This document shows positions 49,936-62,323 of a stretch of 64,000 bases of DNA, one piece after another. A model generated the notes under the pieces. The model was not told the DNA's origin and did not search any database. It was given only the letters and a program-made list of their open reading frames with translations. Made by a program: the position numbers and the translations under genes. The DNA is taken from positions 2,666,001 to 2,730,000 of the forward strand of contig NZ_CP016449.1 in assembly GCF_001713375.1 (NCBI RefSeq), given 5' to 3'. Numbering within the stretch: position 1 is the stretch's first letter; every line of letters begins with the position of its first letter. The DNA is from Hydrogenophaga sp. RAC07 (GTDB lineage: Bacteria; Pseudomonadota; Gammaproteobacteria; Burkholderiales; Burkholderiaceae_C).

Positions 49936-51183
49936 ATGACCACAGAACAACAACTCGACGCCTGGATCGACGCCCACTTCGACGAGGAAGTGCGCTTTCT
50001 GCAGGAGCTCGTGCGTGTGCCCACCGACACGCCCCCCGGCAACAACGCACCGCACGCCGAACGCACGGCCGAGCTGCTGGAGGCCATGGGCCTCGCCGCC
50101 GAGAAACACGCTGTGCCGGCAGCTGAAGTGCAAGCCGCCGGCCTGCAGAGCATCACCAACCTGATCGTGCGCCGCCCCTACGGCCCGGGCAAAACGATTG
50201 CGCTCAACGCCCACGGCGACGTGGTGCCACCGGGCGAAGGCTGGACGCACGACCCCTACGGCGGCGAGATCGTGGACGGCAGGATCTACGGCCGCGCCAC
50301 GGCGGTGAGCAAGTGCGACATCGCCAGTTTCACCTTCGCCATACGTGCCCTCGAATCCTTGAACGCCAAGCTTGCCGGCGGCGTGGAACTGCACGTGACC
50401 TACGACGAGGAGTTCGGTGGTGAAGTCGGCCCCGACTGGCTGCTGAAGAAGGGCCTGACAAAGCCCGACCTGATGATCGCCGCCGGTTTCAGCTACCAGG
50501 TGGTGGTCGCGCACAACGGCTGCCTGCAACTCGAAGTGGCCGTGCACGGCGACATGGCGCACGCCGCCATTCCCGACAGCGGTACCGACGCGCTGCAGGG
50601 CGCCACGCACATCCTGAATGCGCTCTACGCACTCAACACCGACTACCTGAAGGTCACGTCGAACGTTGAAGGCATCACCCACCCTTACCTCAATGTGGGC
50701 CAGATCAGCGGCGGCACCAACACCAACGTGATCCCCGGCAAGGTGGTGTTCAAAGTCGACCGCCGCATGATCCCCGAGGAAGATCCGGCGGAGGTGGAAG
50801 CGTCCCTGCGCCGCACCATCGAGCAGGCCGCGGCCAGCTTCAACCCGCCGCGCGGCGGCCGCGCGATCCGTGTGAAGGTGAACCGCATGTTGCTGGCGCG
50901 CGCACTCAAGCCCCTGCCAGGCAACAAACCTCTGATCGATGCGATCCAGAAGCACGGCCAGGCCATCTTCGGCGAAGCCATTCCCGCCGTGGGCACGCCG
51001 CTCTACACCGACGTGCGCATCTACGGCGAGCACGGCATTCCGGGTGTGATCTACGGTGCGGGCCCGCGCACGGTGCGCGAATCGAACGCCAAACGTGCTG
51101 ACGAAAACCTGGTGCTGGAAGACCTGCGGCGCGCCACCCAGGTGATCGCGCGAACCCTCTTCGATCTGCTGCAACCCACCTGA
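49936..51183 (+). CDS. M20 family metallohydrolase (ArgE/DapE-like)
   Basis: A 415-residue M20 peptidase-fold hydrolase. LNAHGDVVPPGEGWTHDP supplies a metal His (93) and Asp (95), and VTYDEEFGGEVGP supplies the catalytic Glu and its neighbour. The usual bridging Asp in GRGxxDxKG is missing: the sequence is GRATAVSKCDIASF, with Ser125. This is a variant subfamily or a changed metal site. It starts five bases after the UraD-AllC fusion, so a role in late ureide or N-carbamoyl substrate hydrolysis is likely but unproven. Confidence 0.8.
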   Translation: MTTEQQLDAWIDAHFDEEVRFLQELVRVPTDTPPGNNAPHAERTAELLEAMGLAAEKHAVPAAEVQAAGLQSITNLIVRRPYGPGKTIALNAHGDVVPPGEGWTHDPYGGEIVDGRIYGRATAVSKCDIASFTFAIRALESLNAKLAGGVELHVTYDEEFGGEVGPDWLLKKGLTKPDLMIAAGFSYQVVVAHNGCLQLEVAVHGDMAHAAIPDSGTDALQGATHILNALYALNTDYLKVTSNVEGITHPYLNVGQISGGTNTNVIPGKVVFKVDRRMIPEEDPAEVEASLRRTIEQAAASFNPPRGGRAIRVKVNRMLLARALKPLPGNKPLIDAIQKHGQAIFGEAIPAVGTPLYTDVRIYGEHGIPGVIYGAGPRTVRESNAKRADENLVLEDLRRATQVIARTLFDLLQPT

Positions 51184-51191
51184 TATCCCTC

Positions 51192-51219
51192 TTGCGAAGC
51201 CCCCGACGAGGGGCACAAT
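51192..51219 (+). promoter_or_regulatory. Candidate sigma-70 promoter for maeB
   Basis: TTGCGA and CACAAT are separated by 16 bases, about 33 bases before the maeB ATG. A small GCCCC/GGGGC hairpin lies inside the spacer. Confidence 0.4.
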
Positions 51220-51251
51220 GAAACGCACAACAACGGTCACAGGAGACACAC

Positions 51252-53540
<2,289 letters not shown>

Positions 53541-53559
53541 CGCCTAATGGCCCACAACG

Positions 53560-53585
53560 AAAAAGGACGCCGCGGCGTCCTTTTT
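53560..53585. terminator. Bidirectional terminator between maeB and msrA
   Basis: The perfect palindrome GGACGCCGCGGCGTCC is flanked by AAAAA and TTTTT, directly between the convergent stop codons of maeB and msrA. Confidence 0.85.
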
Positions 53586-53601
53586 CTGTGTCTGAACCGG
53601 C

Positions 53602-54138
53602 CTACTTGGCCAGGCGCGCAAACGTCTTGCGAAATTTCGCCACCTTGGGCGCCGCCACCATCATGCAATAGCCCTGGTTGGGGTTGCGCTCGAAGAAGTC
53701 CTGGTGGTAGGCCTCGGCGGCCGAGTAGTTGTCCAGCGGCACCACCTCGGTCACGATGGGTTTGCCGAAGGCCTTGTCGCGGGTGAGCTCGTCGATCAGG
53801 TCCTGCGCCACCTGCTGCTGCTCCGGCGTGGTGTAGTAGATGCCGCTGCGGTACTGCGTGCCCACGTCGTTGCCCTGGCGGTTCAGCGTGGTCGGGTCGT
53901 GGATCACGAAGAAGATTTCCAGGATCTCGCGCGTGCTGATCTGCGCCGGGTCGTATTCCAGACGCACCACTTCGTTGTGCCCCGTCGTGCCGGTGCACAC
54001 CGCCTCGTAACTGGGTTGCTTCACGTGGCCGTTGCTGTAGCCCGACTCCACGTCGGTCACGCCCTTGACCCCCACGTACACCGACTCGGTGCACCAGAAG
54101 CAACCGCCGCCCAAAACCAGTACTTGTCTGTCGCTCAT
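53602..54138 (-). CDS. msrA: Peptide-methionine (S)-S-oxide reductase
   Basis: MsrA repairs S-sulfoxides of methionine. The 178-residue protein has the catalytic motif GGCFWCTESV, with Cys13 as nucleophile; Glu18 follows. FFVIHDPTTLNRQGNDVGTQYRSGIYY is the typical central region. GGAGAAG upstream supports the ATG at 54138. It stands alone between maeB and the LysR gene. Confidence 0.95.
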   Translation of the reverse strand: MSDRQVLVLGGGCFWCTESVYVGVKGVTDVESGYSNGHVKQPSYEAVCTGTTGHNEVVRLEYDPAQISTREILEIFFVIHDPTTLNRQGNDVGTQYRSGIYYTTPEQQQVAQDLIDELTRDKAFGKPIVTEVVPLDNYSAAEAYHQDFFERNPNQGYCMMVAAPKVAKFRKTFARLAK

Positions 54139-54198
54139 TGTCTTCTCCAGTGTGTTGACCTGCGTTGGTCGCATGCGACGCAGGATTCTTTCAATGCC

Positions 54199-55089
54199 TC
54201 ACTGTAGTGGCTGGGCAAAGCCACGCACCGCGCCCAGGAATGCCCCCAGCGCGGCCTGGTCTCTGTCGGTCTTCCACAGGCAGTGGGTCTCGTACGGTGG
54301 TGTGTCCACATCCAGCGGCACAAACACCGCGCCGGGCAGCCCGGCCTGCTGCAGGGCCGCCGGCACCAGCGCACAGCCCAGCCCTTGCGACACGATGGAC
54401 ACCACACTGAGCCAGTGGCGCAACTCGAACCGGATCTCGGGCGAAAACCCGGCGTCTGCACACAGGCCGAGGATGCGCTCGTGGTAGTCGGGCGAGACGG
54501 CGCGCGAGACCACCGCAAACGGCTCGCCCTGCAGCCGGGCCAATGACAGCCGCTTGCGTTTCGCAAGCGCATGGTTGGCGGGCAGGCAGGCCACGAACGG
54601 CTGGCGGGACACCAGGATCTGCGAGAAGCCCGCCGGCACGCGCGTGGTGTGCACAAAGCCGATGTCCAGCCGCTCGTGCATCAGGTCGATGAGCTGGTCG
54701 CTCGAACTCAGTTCGCGCAGCACCAGGCGCAGCTTGGGGTGGTCCACCGCAAAGCCCTGCAGGATCTGCGGCAGCCCGCGGTAGAGCACGGTACCGGCAA
54801 AACCGATCTGCAGGCTGCCCAGCATGCCCTGCGACACCTCGCGCGCTTCGCGCGCGGCCAGGCCAGCCTGGTCCAGCAACGAGCGCGCTGCGGGCACAAA
54901 CGCCTGCCCCGCAGCGGTGAGCTGCACACCCCGGCTGTTGCGTGTGAAGAGCTGGGCGCCCACCGAGGCTTCGAGCTGCTGGATGTTGAGCGACAGCGGC
55001 GGCTGGGTGATGGACAGCCGCTGCGCGGCGCGGCCGAAGTGCAGCTCTTCGGCCAGCACCAGAAAGTAGCGCAGGTGGCGGAATTCCAT
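54199..55089 (-). CDS. LysR family transcriptional regulator
   Basis: A 296-residue LysR regulator with the N-terminal winged helix (MEFRHLRYFLVLAEELHFGRAAQRLSITQPPLSLNIQQLE in pattern) and a substrate-binding domain from about residue 92. It is divergent from the glutaryl-CoA dehydrogenase gene with a 104-base shared region carrying an inverted repeat, so that gene is its most likely target. The inducer cannot be read from the sequence. Confidence 0.9.
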   Translation of the reverse strand: MEFRHLRYFLVLAEELHFGRAAQRLSITQPPLSLNIQQLEASVGAQLFTRNSRGVQLTAAGQAFVPAARSLLDQAGLAAREAREVSQGMLGSLQIGFAGTVLYRGLPQILQGFAVDHPKLRLVLRELSSSDQLIDLMHERLDIGFVHTTRVPAGFSQILVSRQPFVACLPANHALAKRKRLSLARLQGEPFAVVSRAVSPDYHERILGLCADAGFSPEIRFELRHWLSVVSIVSQGLGCALVPAALQQAGLPGAVFVPLDVDTPPYETHCLWKTDRDQAALGAFLGAVRGFAQPLQ

Positions 55090-55112
55090 GAATAGCTTTC
55101 CTGTATGGACGG

Positions 55113-55138
55113 ATACCTATTCGATATTAGACAGGTAT
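55113..55138. promoter_or_regulatory. Candidate LysR binding site
   Basis: ATACCT and AGGTAT form an inverted repeat separated by 14 bases of AT-rich sequence, midway between the divergent LysR and gcdH starts. LysR proteins usually bind such dyads. Confidence 0.5.
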
Positions 55139-55193
55139 TCATGCCGGGCGGACAATGCACGCATTGCCACCCCACTACACGGAGACACCGACC

Positions 55194-56387
55194 ATGCTTT
55201 CCCCCACCAAAGCCAAAGCCAGCTTCAGCTGGGAAGACCCCTTCCACCTGGACCAGCAGCTCACCGACGACGAGCGCCAGGTGCGCGAAGCGGCCTTTGC
55301 CTACTGCCAGGAACGCTTGCTGCCGCGCGTGACCGAGGCCTTCCGCCACGAGAAGACCGACCCGGCGATCTTTCGCGAAATGGGTGAACTCGGCCTGCTG
55401 GGCGCGACAATCCCCGAGGCCTACGGCGGTGCCGGCCTGAACTATGTGTGTTACGGCCTGGTGGCGCGTGAGGTCGAACGTGTGGACTCGGGCTACCGCT
55501 CCATGATGAGCGTGCAGAGCTCGCTGGTGATGGTGCCGATCAACGAATTCGGCAGCGAAGAACAGAAACAGAAGTACCTGCCCAAGCTGGCCAGCGGCCA
55601 CTGGATCGGCTGCTTCGGCCTGACCGAACCCAACCACGGCTCCGACCCCGGCAGCATGGTCACGCGCGCCAAGAAGGTGCCCGGTGGCTACAGCATTTCG
55701 GGCGCCAAGATGTGGATCACCAACTCGCCGATCGCCGACGTGTTCGTGGTCTGGGCCAAGGACGACGAAGGCTCCATCCGCGGCTTCATCCTGGACAAGG
55801 GCATGAAGGGCCTGAGCGCCCCGGCCATCCACAGCAAAGTGGGCCTGCGCGCCTCCATCACCGGCGAGATCGTCATGGACGAGGTCTTCTGCCCCGAAGA
55901 GAACGCCTTCCCCGAGGTGCGTGGCCTGAAAGGCCCGTTCACCTGCCTGAACAGCGCGCGCTACGGCATCGCCTGGGGCGCGCTCGGTGCCGCCGAAGAC
56001 TGCTTCTTCCGCGCCCGCCAGTACGTGATGGACCGCCAGCAGTTCGGCCGCCCGCTGGCCGCCAACCAGCTGATCCAGAAAAAACTGGCCGACATGCTGA
56101 CCGAGATCAGCCTGGGCCTGCAGGGCTGCCTGCGCCTGGGCCGCATGAAGGACGAAGGCACGGCCGCGGTGGAGATCACCAGCATCCTCAAGCGCAACAG
56201 CTGCGGCAAGGCGCTCGACATTGCACGCCTGGCGCGCGACATGATGGGCGGCAACGGCATCAGCGACGAGTTCGGTGTGGCGCGCCACCTGGTGAACCTG
56301 GAAGTGGTCAACACCTACGAAGGCACACACGACATCCACGCGCTCATCCTGGGCCGTGCGATCACCGGCATCCAGGCGTTTTCCTGA
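55194..56387 (+). CDS. gcdH: Glutaryl-CoA dehydrogenase
   Basis: This acyl-CoA dehydrogenase oxidises and decarboxylates glutaryl-CoA to crotonyl-CoA in lysine, tryptophan and aromatic degradation. The 397-residue protein has the flavin/substrate segments [16 protein letters not shown] and [22 protein letters not shown]. The catalytic base is Glu376 in [22 protein letters not shown], an arrangement typical of glutaryl-CoA dehydrogenases. GGAG precedes the ATG at 55194. The LysR gene is divergent. Confidence 0.93.
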   Translation: MLSPTKAKASFSWEDPFHLDQQLTDDERQVREAAFAYCQERLLPRVTEAFRHEKTDPAIFREMGELGLLGATIPEAYGGAGLNYVCYGLVAREVERVDSGYRSMMSVQSSLVMVPINEFGSEEQKQKYLPKLASGHWIGCFGLTEPNHGSDPGSMVTRAKKVPGGYSISGAKMWITNSPIADVFVVWAKDDEGSIRGFILDKGMKGLSAPAIHSKVGLRASITGEIVMDEVFCPEENAFPEVRGLKGPFTCLNSARYGIAWGALGAAEDCFFRARQYVMDRQQFGRPLAANQLIQKKLADMLTEISLGLQGCLRLGRMKDEGTAAVEITSILKRNSCGKALDIARLARDMMGGNGISDEFGVARHLVNLEVVNTYEGTHDIHALILGRAITGIQAFS

Positions 56388-56396
56388 AGCGTCGGG

Positions 56397-56423
56397 GCCC
56401 CGCCCCCCCTGGGCCGGGGCTTT
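56397..56423 (+). terminator. Possible terminator after gcdH
   Basis: GCCCCG and CGGGGC arms around a GC-rich loop are followed by TTTA, ten bases past the gcdH stop. The T-run is short. Confidence 0.4.
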
Positions 56424-56461
56424 ACCGCGGGGACACGGGGGAGGGAGGGGTGTGGGGTATA

Positions 56462-56485
56462 TTTAATAACCCGTCGGTCATTAAA
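56462..56485. promoter_or_regulatory. Candidate TetR operator
   Basis: TTTAATAACC and GGTCATTAAA match as an inverted repeat at nine of ten positions around a four-base centre. It lies nine bases before the TetR start codon, well placed for autorepression. Confidence 0.65.
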
Positions 56486-56493
56486 ATACCCTC

Positions 56494-57177
56494 ATGTCCT
56501 TGTCACCAGACACCAGCTCCCCCGTTGAGCCCGACTTTCCGCAGCGCCGTTCGCGCCGCAAGGAAGCGCGCCCGGGCGAGCTGCTGGACGCGGCACTCAC
56601 GCTGTTCGTTGAAAAAGGCTTTGCCGCCACCCGGGTCGAGGAAGTGGCGGCCATGGCCGGTGTGTCCAAGGGCACGCTCTTCCTGTATTTCCCGAGCAAG
56701 GAAGAGCTGTTCAAGGCGGTCGTGCGCGAGAACATCGCCGGCCGCTTCACCGAGTGGAACGAAGAGTTCGAGCGCTTCAGCGGCGACAGTGCCGAGCTGG
56801 TGCGCTACTGCATGCATTCGTGGTGGGAACGCATCGGCATGACCCCCGCCTCGGGCATCACCAAGCTGGTGATGAGCGAGGCCGGCATGTTTCCCGAGAT
56901 CGCGGCCTTCTACCAACAGGAAGTGATCGAACCCGGTCACGACCTGATCCGCCGCATCCTCCAGCGCGGTGTGGACCGCGGCGATTTCCGACCGCTGCCC
57001 ATGGAATACGCGGTCTACAGCCTGATCGCGCCGATGATCTTCCTCCTGATGTGGAAACACTCCATGGCGCCGTGCTGCCCGGCCACGGCGCAGATCGACC
57101 CCGTCGGTTTCATCGATGCCCAGGTCGACCTGCTGCTCACCGGCATGCTGGCCGCGCCCGGCCGACCCACCGTCTGA
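56494..57177 (+). CDS. TetR family transcriptional regulator
   Basis: A 227-residue repressor with an N-terminal helix-turn-helix (LLDAALTLFVEKGFAATRVEEVAAMAGVSKGTLFLYFPSKEELF in pattern) and a helical ligand-binding domain. It is the first gene of a unit with an RND adaptor and pump, and its start is preceded by a near-perfect inverted repeat. Autoregulation and control of the efflux genes is the natural reading. The ligand is unknown. Confidence 0.9.
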   Translation: MSLSPDTSSPVEPDFPQRRSRRKEARPGELLDAALTLFVEKGFAATRVEEVAAMAGVSKGTLFLYFPSKEELFKAVVRENIAGRFTEWNEEFERFSGDSAELVRYCMHSWWERIGMTPASGITKLVMSEAGMFPEIAAFYQQEVIEPGHDLIRRILQRGVDRGDFRPLPMEYAVYSLIAPMIFLLMWKHSMAPCCPATAQIDPVGFIDAQVDLLLTGMLAAPGRPTV

Positions 57178-57196
57178 CTTTTTCAAGCCACCCGCC

Positions 57197-58357
57197 ATGA
57201 ACCCCCGCCGCCCGCTGTCTTTCTGGATCAAGTGGCTGCTGCTCATTGCGCTGGTGCTCGGCATTGCCCTGGGAGTCACGCGCGCGCTGGGCAAACGCAA
57301 GGCCACGAACGAAGCGGCCATGGCGGCGGCCGAATCGCTGCAGAAGGCGCCCACCTACACGCTCTCACCCACCGACGTGGTGACGGTGCAAAGCATCGAG
57401 CTCACCCAGACCATTGCCCTGTCGGGCTCGGTCGATGCCTTGCAGACCGCCGCCATCAAGGCCAAAACCGCCGGCGAGATCCAGGGCCTGACCAAGCGCG
57501 AAGGCGACAGCGTGAAAGCGGGCGAGGTGGTGGCGCGCATCGACAGCACCGAAGCGCAGGCCCGCGTGCGCCAGTCCATGCGCCAGGCCGAGTCGGCGCA
57601 GGCGCAGGTGGCGATTGCACGGCGAACCTTCGACAACAACCAGGCCTTGGTGCGCCAGGGCTTCATCTCCAACACCGCCCTCGACAACGCCAGCGCCAAC
57701 CTCGCCAGCGCCGAAGCCACGCACCAGGCGGCGCTCGCCGCACTGGACATCGCGCGCAAGTCGCTGGCCGACACCACGCTGCGTTCCCCGCTCACCGGTC
57801 AGGTCTCAGCCCGGCTGGTGCAGAACGGCGAACGGGTGGGCATCGACACCCGCGTGCTCGATGTGGTGGACCTCTCGGGCTTCGAGATGGAAGCGGCCAT
57901 TGCGCCGGCCGACGCGGTGGCGGTGCAGGTCGGGCAGACCGCGCGCCTCACGGTCGAAGGACAGCCCGAACCGGTGCAGGCCACCGTGGCACGCATCAAC
58001 CCCAGCGTGCAGGCCGCGAGCCGCAGCGTGCTGGTGTACCTGCGCGTGCCCGCACTGCCCGGCATGCGCCAGGGCCTGTTTGCACAGGGTCACATCGTGA
58101 CGGGTTCGGTCACCGCGCTGGCCGTGCCCGCCTCGACCGTTCGCAACGACAAGCCCCAGCCTTATGTGCAGGTGGTGCGCGAGGGCGCGGTGGTCCATGT
58201 GCCGCTGCAGCCGGGCACCACCGGTTTGCAGGGATCCGAGCCGATGCGCGCGGTGGAAGGTCTGCCAGCCGGCACCCAACTGCTGCGCGCGCAGGCCGGG
58301 TTGATCCGCGAGGGCACCGCCATGCGCCTGAGCGCACCCGCCACCGCCACCAACTGA
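57197..58357 (+). CDS. RND efflux periplasmic adaptor subunit
   Basis: A 386-residue membrane-fusion protein with an N-terminal membrane anchor (FWIKWLLLIALVLGIALGVT). The lipoyl-like half-motifs are TIALSGSVDALQTAAIKAKTAGEI and ADTTLRSPLTGQVSARLVQNGE, with a coiled-coil hairpin between them (about residues 115-185). The beta-barrel region includes VQVGQTARLTVEG. It would link the RND pump encoded ten bases downstream to an outer-membrane channel. Confidence 0.92.
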   Translation: MNPRRPLSFWIKWLLLIALVLGIALGVTRALGKRKATNEAAMAAAESLQKAPTYTLSPTDVVTVQSIELTQTIALSGSVDALQTAAIKAKTAGEIQGLTKREGDSVKAGEVVARIDSTEAQARVRQSMRQAESAQAQVAIARRTFDNNQALVRQGFISNTALDNASANLASAEATHQAALAALDIARKSLADTTLRSPLTGQVSARLVQNGERVGIDTRVLDVVDLSGFEMEAAIAPADAVAVQVGQTARLTVEGQPEPVQATVARINPSVQAASRSVLVYLRVPALPGMRQGLFAQGHIVTGSVTALAVPASTVRNDKPQPYVQVVREGAVVHVPLQPGTTGLQGSEPMRAVEGLPAGTQLLRAQAGLIREGTAMRLSAPATATN

Positions 58358-58367
58358 GCCGTCCACC

Positions 58368-61300
58368 ATGTGGTTCACCCAGGTCTCCCTGCGCAACCCG
58401 GTGTTCGCCACCATGGTGATGGTCGCCTTCGTGGTGCTGGGCATTTTTTCGTTCCAGCGCCTGCAGGTCGACCAGTTCCCCAACATCGATTTTCCGGTTG
58501 TGGTGGTGACCACCGCCTACCCCGGCGCCTCACCCGAAATCGTCGAGTCCGAGGTCACCAAGAAGGTCGAGGAAGCCGTGAACGCGGTGGCGGGGGTGAA
58601 CACGTTGACCTCGCGCAGCTACGAAGGCTCATCGATTGTCATCATCGAGTTCCAGCTCACGATCGACGGGCGCAAGGCGGCCGAAGACGTGCGGGAAAAG
58701 ATCGGCATCCTGCGCCCGCTGCTGCGCGACGAGGTGGAGGAGCCGCGCGTGTTGCGCTTCGACCCGGCGGCGCGCTCCATCTGGTCGGTGGCCGTGATCC
58801 CGGAAGCCGTGAACGGCAAGACACCCAGCGCGGTGGAACTCACCACCTGGGCCGAACAGACCTTCAAGAAGCGGCTGGAGAACGTGCGCGGTGTGGGCTC
58901 GGTCACGCTGGTGGGCGGCACAAAGCGCGCCATCAACATCGAGCTCGACCCCTCGGCCATGGAAGCACTCGGCGTGACCACCGAGCAGGTCACCAGCGCC
59001 GTGCGCAACGAGAACCAGGACCTGCCGGTGGGTACGCTGAAAACCGGCGAGAGCGAGCGTGTGGTGCAGGTGCTCTCGCGCCTGCAGAACCCGCAGGATT
59101 TCGGCGACATCATCGTCGCGCGCCGCGCCGGCCAGGCGGTGCGCCTCTCCCAGGTGGCCACGGTCAACGACGGCACCGAGGAAGTGCAGAGCCTGGCGCT
59201 CTACAACGGCCAGCGCACGCTGCTGCTGCAGGTGCAGAAGTCGCAGGACGAAAACACCATCGCCGTGACCGATGGTCTGAAGGCCGCGGTGGAAACGCTG
59301 CGGGCCGAGCTGCCGCCGGGCATCCGCCTGGAGCAGATCGCCGACGGTTCGCGGCCCATCCGCGTGTCGGTGGACAACGTGCGCCGCACACTGATCGAAG
59401 GCGCGCTGCTCACGGTGCTGATCGTCTTCCTGTTCCTGAACTCCTGGCGCTCCACCGTCATCACCGGCCTCACGCTGCCCATTGCGCTGATCGGCACCTT
59501 CTTCTTCATGAACCTGTTCGGGTTCACCATCAACATGATCACGCTGATGGCGCTCACGCTGTCGGTGGGTCTGCTGATCGACGACGCCATCGTGGTGCGC
59601 GAGAACATCGTGCGCCACGTGCAGATGGGCAAGACGCCCTACAACGCGGCCATGGAAGGCACGCAGGAGATTGGCCTCGCGGTGCTGGCCACCACGCTGT
59701 CCATCGTGGCGGTGTTCCTGCCCATCGGTTTCATGGGCGGCATCATCGGCAAGTTCTTCCACGAGTTCGGCATCACCATGGTGGCCGCCGTGCTCATCTC
59801 CATGTTCGTGAGTTTCACGCTCGACCCGATGCTCTCGTCGGTGTGGCACGACCCCGAGATTGAGAAGCACGGCAGGTCCGACGCACCACGCGGCTTCTAC
59901 GACAAGACCATTGGCCGCGTGACCGGCTGGTTCGACCGCTTTCAGGACGACCTGGCCGACACCTACCAGACCACGCTGCGCTGGTCGCTCAAACACAAGC
60001 TGGCCACGCTCGGTGTGGCGTTGGCCACCTTCATCGGCAGCCTGTTCGTGCTGCCGCTGCTGGGCACCGAGTTCGTGCCCAAGGCCGACTTTTCGGAAAC
60101 CTCGCTGAGTTTTCACACGCCAGTGGGCTCGTCTTTGCAGGCCACCGAGGCCAAGACACGTGAGGTCGAAGGCATCCTGCGCCAGTTTCCGGAGGTGAAG
60201 TACACGCTGTCCACGCTCAACACCGGCAACGCCCAGGGCACCATGTACGCCAGCGTCTATGTGCGACTGGTCGACCGCAAGGACCGCACGCTCAGCGCGG
60301 ACGCGATGTCGGCCCAGCTGCGCGAGCGGCTGCGCAGCGTGCCCGGCATCACCGTGACCCACGTGGGCTTGCTCGATGCCGTGGGTGGCAACAAGCAGGT
60401 GGAGTTTTCGCTGCAGGGCGACGACCTGGCCGAGCTGGAGCGCCTGAGCGCCACGGTGATGGAGCGCATCCGCCCCATCGTCGGGCTGGTCGACCTGGAC
60501 GCCAGCGTGAAGCCCAACAAGCCCACGGTGGACGTCAAGATGCGGCGCGAGCTGGCCTCGGACGCGGGCATGAACGTGGCCGCCGTGGGCGGAGCGTTGC
60601 GCACGCTGGTCGCCGGCACCACAGTGGGCAACTGGCGCGCGCAGAACGGCGAGAGCTACGACGTGAACGTGCAGCTGGCTCCCGGCGGGCGCGAGCGCGC
60701 CAGCGATCTCGAACAACTGCCCTTCATGGTCGGCACCGCCGCCGACGGCAGCGCCCGTGTGGTGCGTCTGGGCCAGGTGGCCGAGGTGGTGGCTTCCACC
60801 GGCCCCAACCAGATCAACCGGCGCAACCTCAACCGCGAAGTCTCGATCAACGCCAACGTGTTCGGCCGTTCGCCCGGCGAGGTGTCGGCCGAGATCAAAC
60901 AGGTGCTCGACAGCACGCCGTTCCCGCCCGGCTACCGCTACGAATTTGGTGGCTCCACCAAGAACATGCAGGAGTCCTTCGGCTACGCGATCTCGGCGCT
61001 CGCCCTGGCCATCATCTTCATCTACATGATCCTGGCCAGCCAGTTCCAGAGTTTCCTGCAACCCCTGGCGCTCATGACCGCGCTGCCGCTCACCTTGATC
61101 GGCGTGGCGCTGGCCCTGCTCATGTTCGGCTCCACCATGAGCATGTTCTCGGTCATCGGCATCGTGCTGCTGATGGGCCTGGTCACGAAGAACGCGATCT
61201 TGCTGGTGGATTTTGCGATCCGCGCGCGCAACGGCTTGGTGGGCGAAGCGCCGATGGACCGCGAATCGGCCCTGCTGCTGGCCGCGCGCGTGCGGCTGCG

Positions 61301-61547
61301 CCCCATCCTCATGACCACGCTGGCCATGGTGTTCGGCATGGTGCCGCTGGCGTTTGCACTCACCGAAGGCTCGGAACAGCGCGCGCCCATGGGCCAGGCG
61401 GTCATCGGCGGGGTGATCACGTCGTCGCTGCTCACCCTGGTGGTGGTGCCGGTGGTGTACTGCTACATGGACGATCTCGCCCAGTGGTTCCGGCGCAAGC
61501 TCGGCATGGGCCCCAAATTGGCCGAACCTCTGGTGTCGGCTCCGTAA
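58368..61547 (+). CDS. RND family efflux transporter permease (HAE1/AcrB type)
   Basis: A 1059-residue inner-membrane proton-driven pump. It shows the duplicated RND layout: first helix near residues 12-30, periplasmic loop, helices 2-6 (about 335-475), second large loop, then helices 8-12 (about 865-1035). The proton-relay aspartates are in [34 protein letters not shown] is the conserved helix-10 region. The substrate cannot be predicted. A TolC-type gene lies about 1.2 kb downstream. Confidence 0.93.
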   Translation: MWFTQVSLRNPVFATMVMVAFVVLGIFSFQRLQVDQFPNIDFPVVVVTTAYPGASPEIVESEVTKKVEEAVNAVAGVNTLTSRSYEGSSIVIIEFQLTIDGRKAAEDVREKIGILRPLLRDEVEEPRVLRFDPAARSIWSVAVIPEAVNGKTPSAVELTTWAEQTFKKRLENVRGVGSVTLVGGTKRAINIELDPSAMEALGVTTEQVTSAVRNENQDLPVGTLKTGESERVVQVLSRLQNPQDFGDIIVARRAGQAVRLSQVATVNDGTEEVQSLALYNGQRTLLLQVQKSQDENTIAVTDGLKAAVETLRAELPPGIRLEQIADGSRPIRVSVDNVRRTLIEGALLTVLIVFLFLNSWRSTVITGLTLPIALIGTFFFMNLFGFTINMITLMALTLSVGLLIDDAIVVRENIVRHVQMGKTPYNAAMEGTQEIGLAVLATTLSIVAVFLPIGFMGGIIGKFFHEFGITMVAAVLISMFVSFTLDPMLSSVWHDPEIEKHGRSDAPRGFYDKTIGRVTGWFDRFQDDLADTYQTTLRWSLKHKLATLGVALATFIGSLFVLPLLGTEFVPKADFSETSLSFHTPVGSSLQATEAKTREVEGILRQFPEVKYTLSTLNTGNAQGTMYASVYVRLVDRKDRTLSADAMSAQLRERLRSVPGITVTHVGLLDAVGGNKQVEFSLQGDDLAELERLSATVMERIRPIVGLVDLDASVKPNKPTVDVKMRRELASDAGMNVAAVGGALRTLVAGTTVGNWRAQNGESYDVNVQLAPGGRERASDLEQLPFMVGTAADGSARVVRLGQVAEVVASTGPNQINRRNLNREVSINANVFGRSPGEVSAEIKQVLDSTPFPPGYRYEFGGSTKNMQESFGYAISALALAIIFIYMILASQFQSFLQPLALMTALPLTLIGVALALLMFGSTMSMFSVIGIVLLMGLVTKNAILLVDFAIRARNGLVGEAPMDRESALLLAARVRLRPILMTTLAMVFGMVPLAFALTEGSEQRAPMGQAVIGGVITSSLLTLVVVPVVYCYMDDLAQWFRRKLGMGPKLAEPLVSAP

Positions 61548-61594
61548 AATCCAGCCATTCATTCCCACTTCCAGACGCCCCAGGAACCCTCTCC

Positions 61595-62302
61595 ATGACG
61601 ACCACCACAGCCCCGACGATCCACACCGGCTTTGACCAGGCCCGCTTCAACATGATCGAACAGCAGATCCGACCCTGGGAGGTGCTCTCGCCCCAGGTGC
61701 TGGAACTGCTCTCGCGCATCCACCGGGAAGCCTTCGTGCCCGCCGCGCACCGCGCCCTGGCCTTTGCCGACATGGAACTGCCCCTGAGCCACCCCGCCGT
61801 GGAGGGCCAGTGCATGCTGGCGCCCAAGGTCGAAGCGCGTCTGCTGCAGGACCTGGACCTCAAGCCCACCGACAAGGTGCTGGAGATCGGCAGCGGCAGC
61901 GGCCACATGGCCGCCCTGCTGGCCAGTCTGGCGCACAGCGTGGTGTCGGTGGAAATCGATCCCGCGCTGGCCAGCTCCGCGCGCGAGAACCTGCGCAACG
62001 CCGGCATTGCCAATGTGGAAGTCAAACACGCGGATGCCGCCGCGCAGGACTTTGCGGCCTGCAGCGTGAACGGCCCGTTCGACGCCATCGTGCTCAGTGG
62101 CTCGGTGGCCGAGATCCCGCCCGCCTTGCTGGCACTGCTGGCGCCCGGTGGCCGGCTGGCGGCCATCGTCGGCCATGAGCCCATGATGCGCGCCACCATC
62201 GTCACCCGCATCGCCGACGCCTCGTTCCAGACCGCCCAGCCCTGGGACACCGTGGCGCCGCGCCTGCTGAACTTCCCCGAACCTTCGAGCTTTCGCTTCT
62301 GA
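61595..62302 (+). CDS. Protein-L-isoaspartate O-methyltransferase-like protein
   Basis: A 235-residue SAM-dependent methyltransferase of the PCMT family. Motif I, VLEIGSGSGHMAALLASLA, is clear, and REAFVPAAHRALAFADMELPL matches the region before it. The usual GQTIS substrate loop is replaced by GQCMLAP, so repair of isoaspartyl residues may not be its actual activity. A rhodanese gene follows by 22 bases and a TolC-type gene after that. Confidence 0.75.
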   Translation: MTTTTAPTIHTGFDQARFNMIEQQIRPWEVLSPQVLELLSRIHREAFVPAAHRALAFADMELPLSHPAVEGQCMLAPKVEARLLQDLDLKPTDKVLEIGSGSGHMAALLASLAHSVVSVEIDPALASSARENLRNAGIANVEVKHADAAAQDFAACSVNGPFDAIVLSGSVAEIPPALLALLAPGGRLAAIVGHEPMMRATIVTRIADASFQTAQPWDTVAPRLLNFPEPSSFRF

Positions 62303-62323
62303 AGCCTTTCTTCAAGGACATCC

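Noticed and set aside
47111..50050. Very long open minus-strand frame opposite puuE, the UraD-AllC fusion and the M20 gene.
   Set aside because: High GC content keeps the opposite frame open. The translation is rich in His, Arg, Val and Gly with no recognisable domain, while the plus-strand genes have clear motifs.
58629..61568. Long open minus-strand frame opposite the RND pump gene.
   Set aside because: Antisense shadow of a GC-rich gene with low-complexity His/Gly/Arg content and no start signals; the plus-strand pump is unmistakable.
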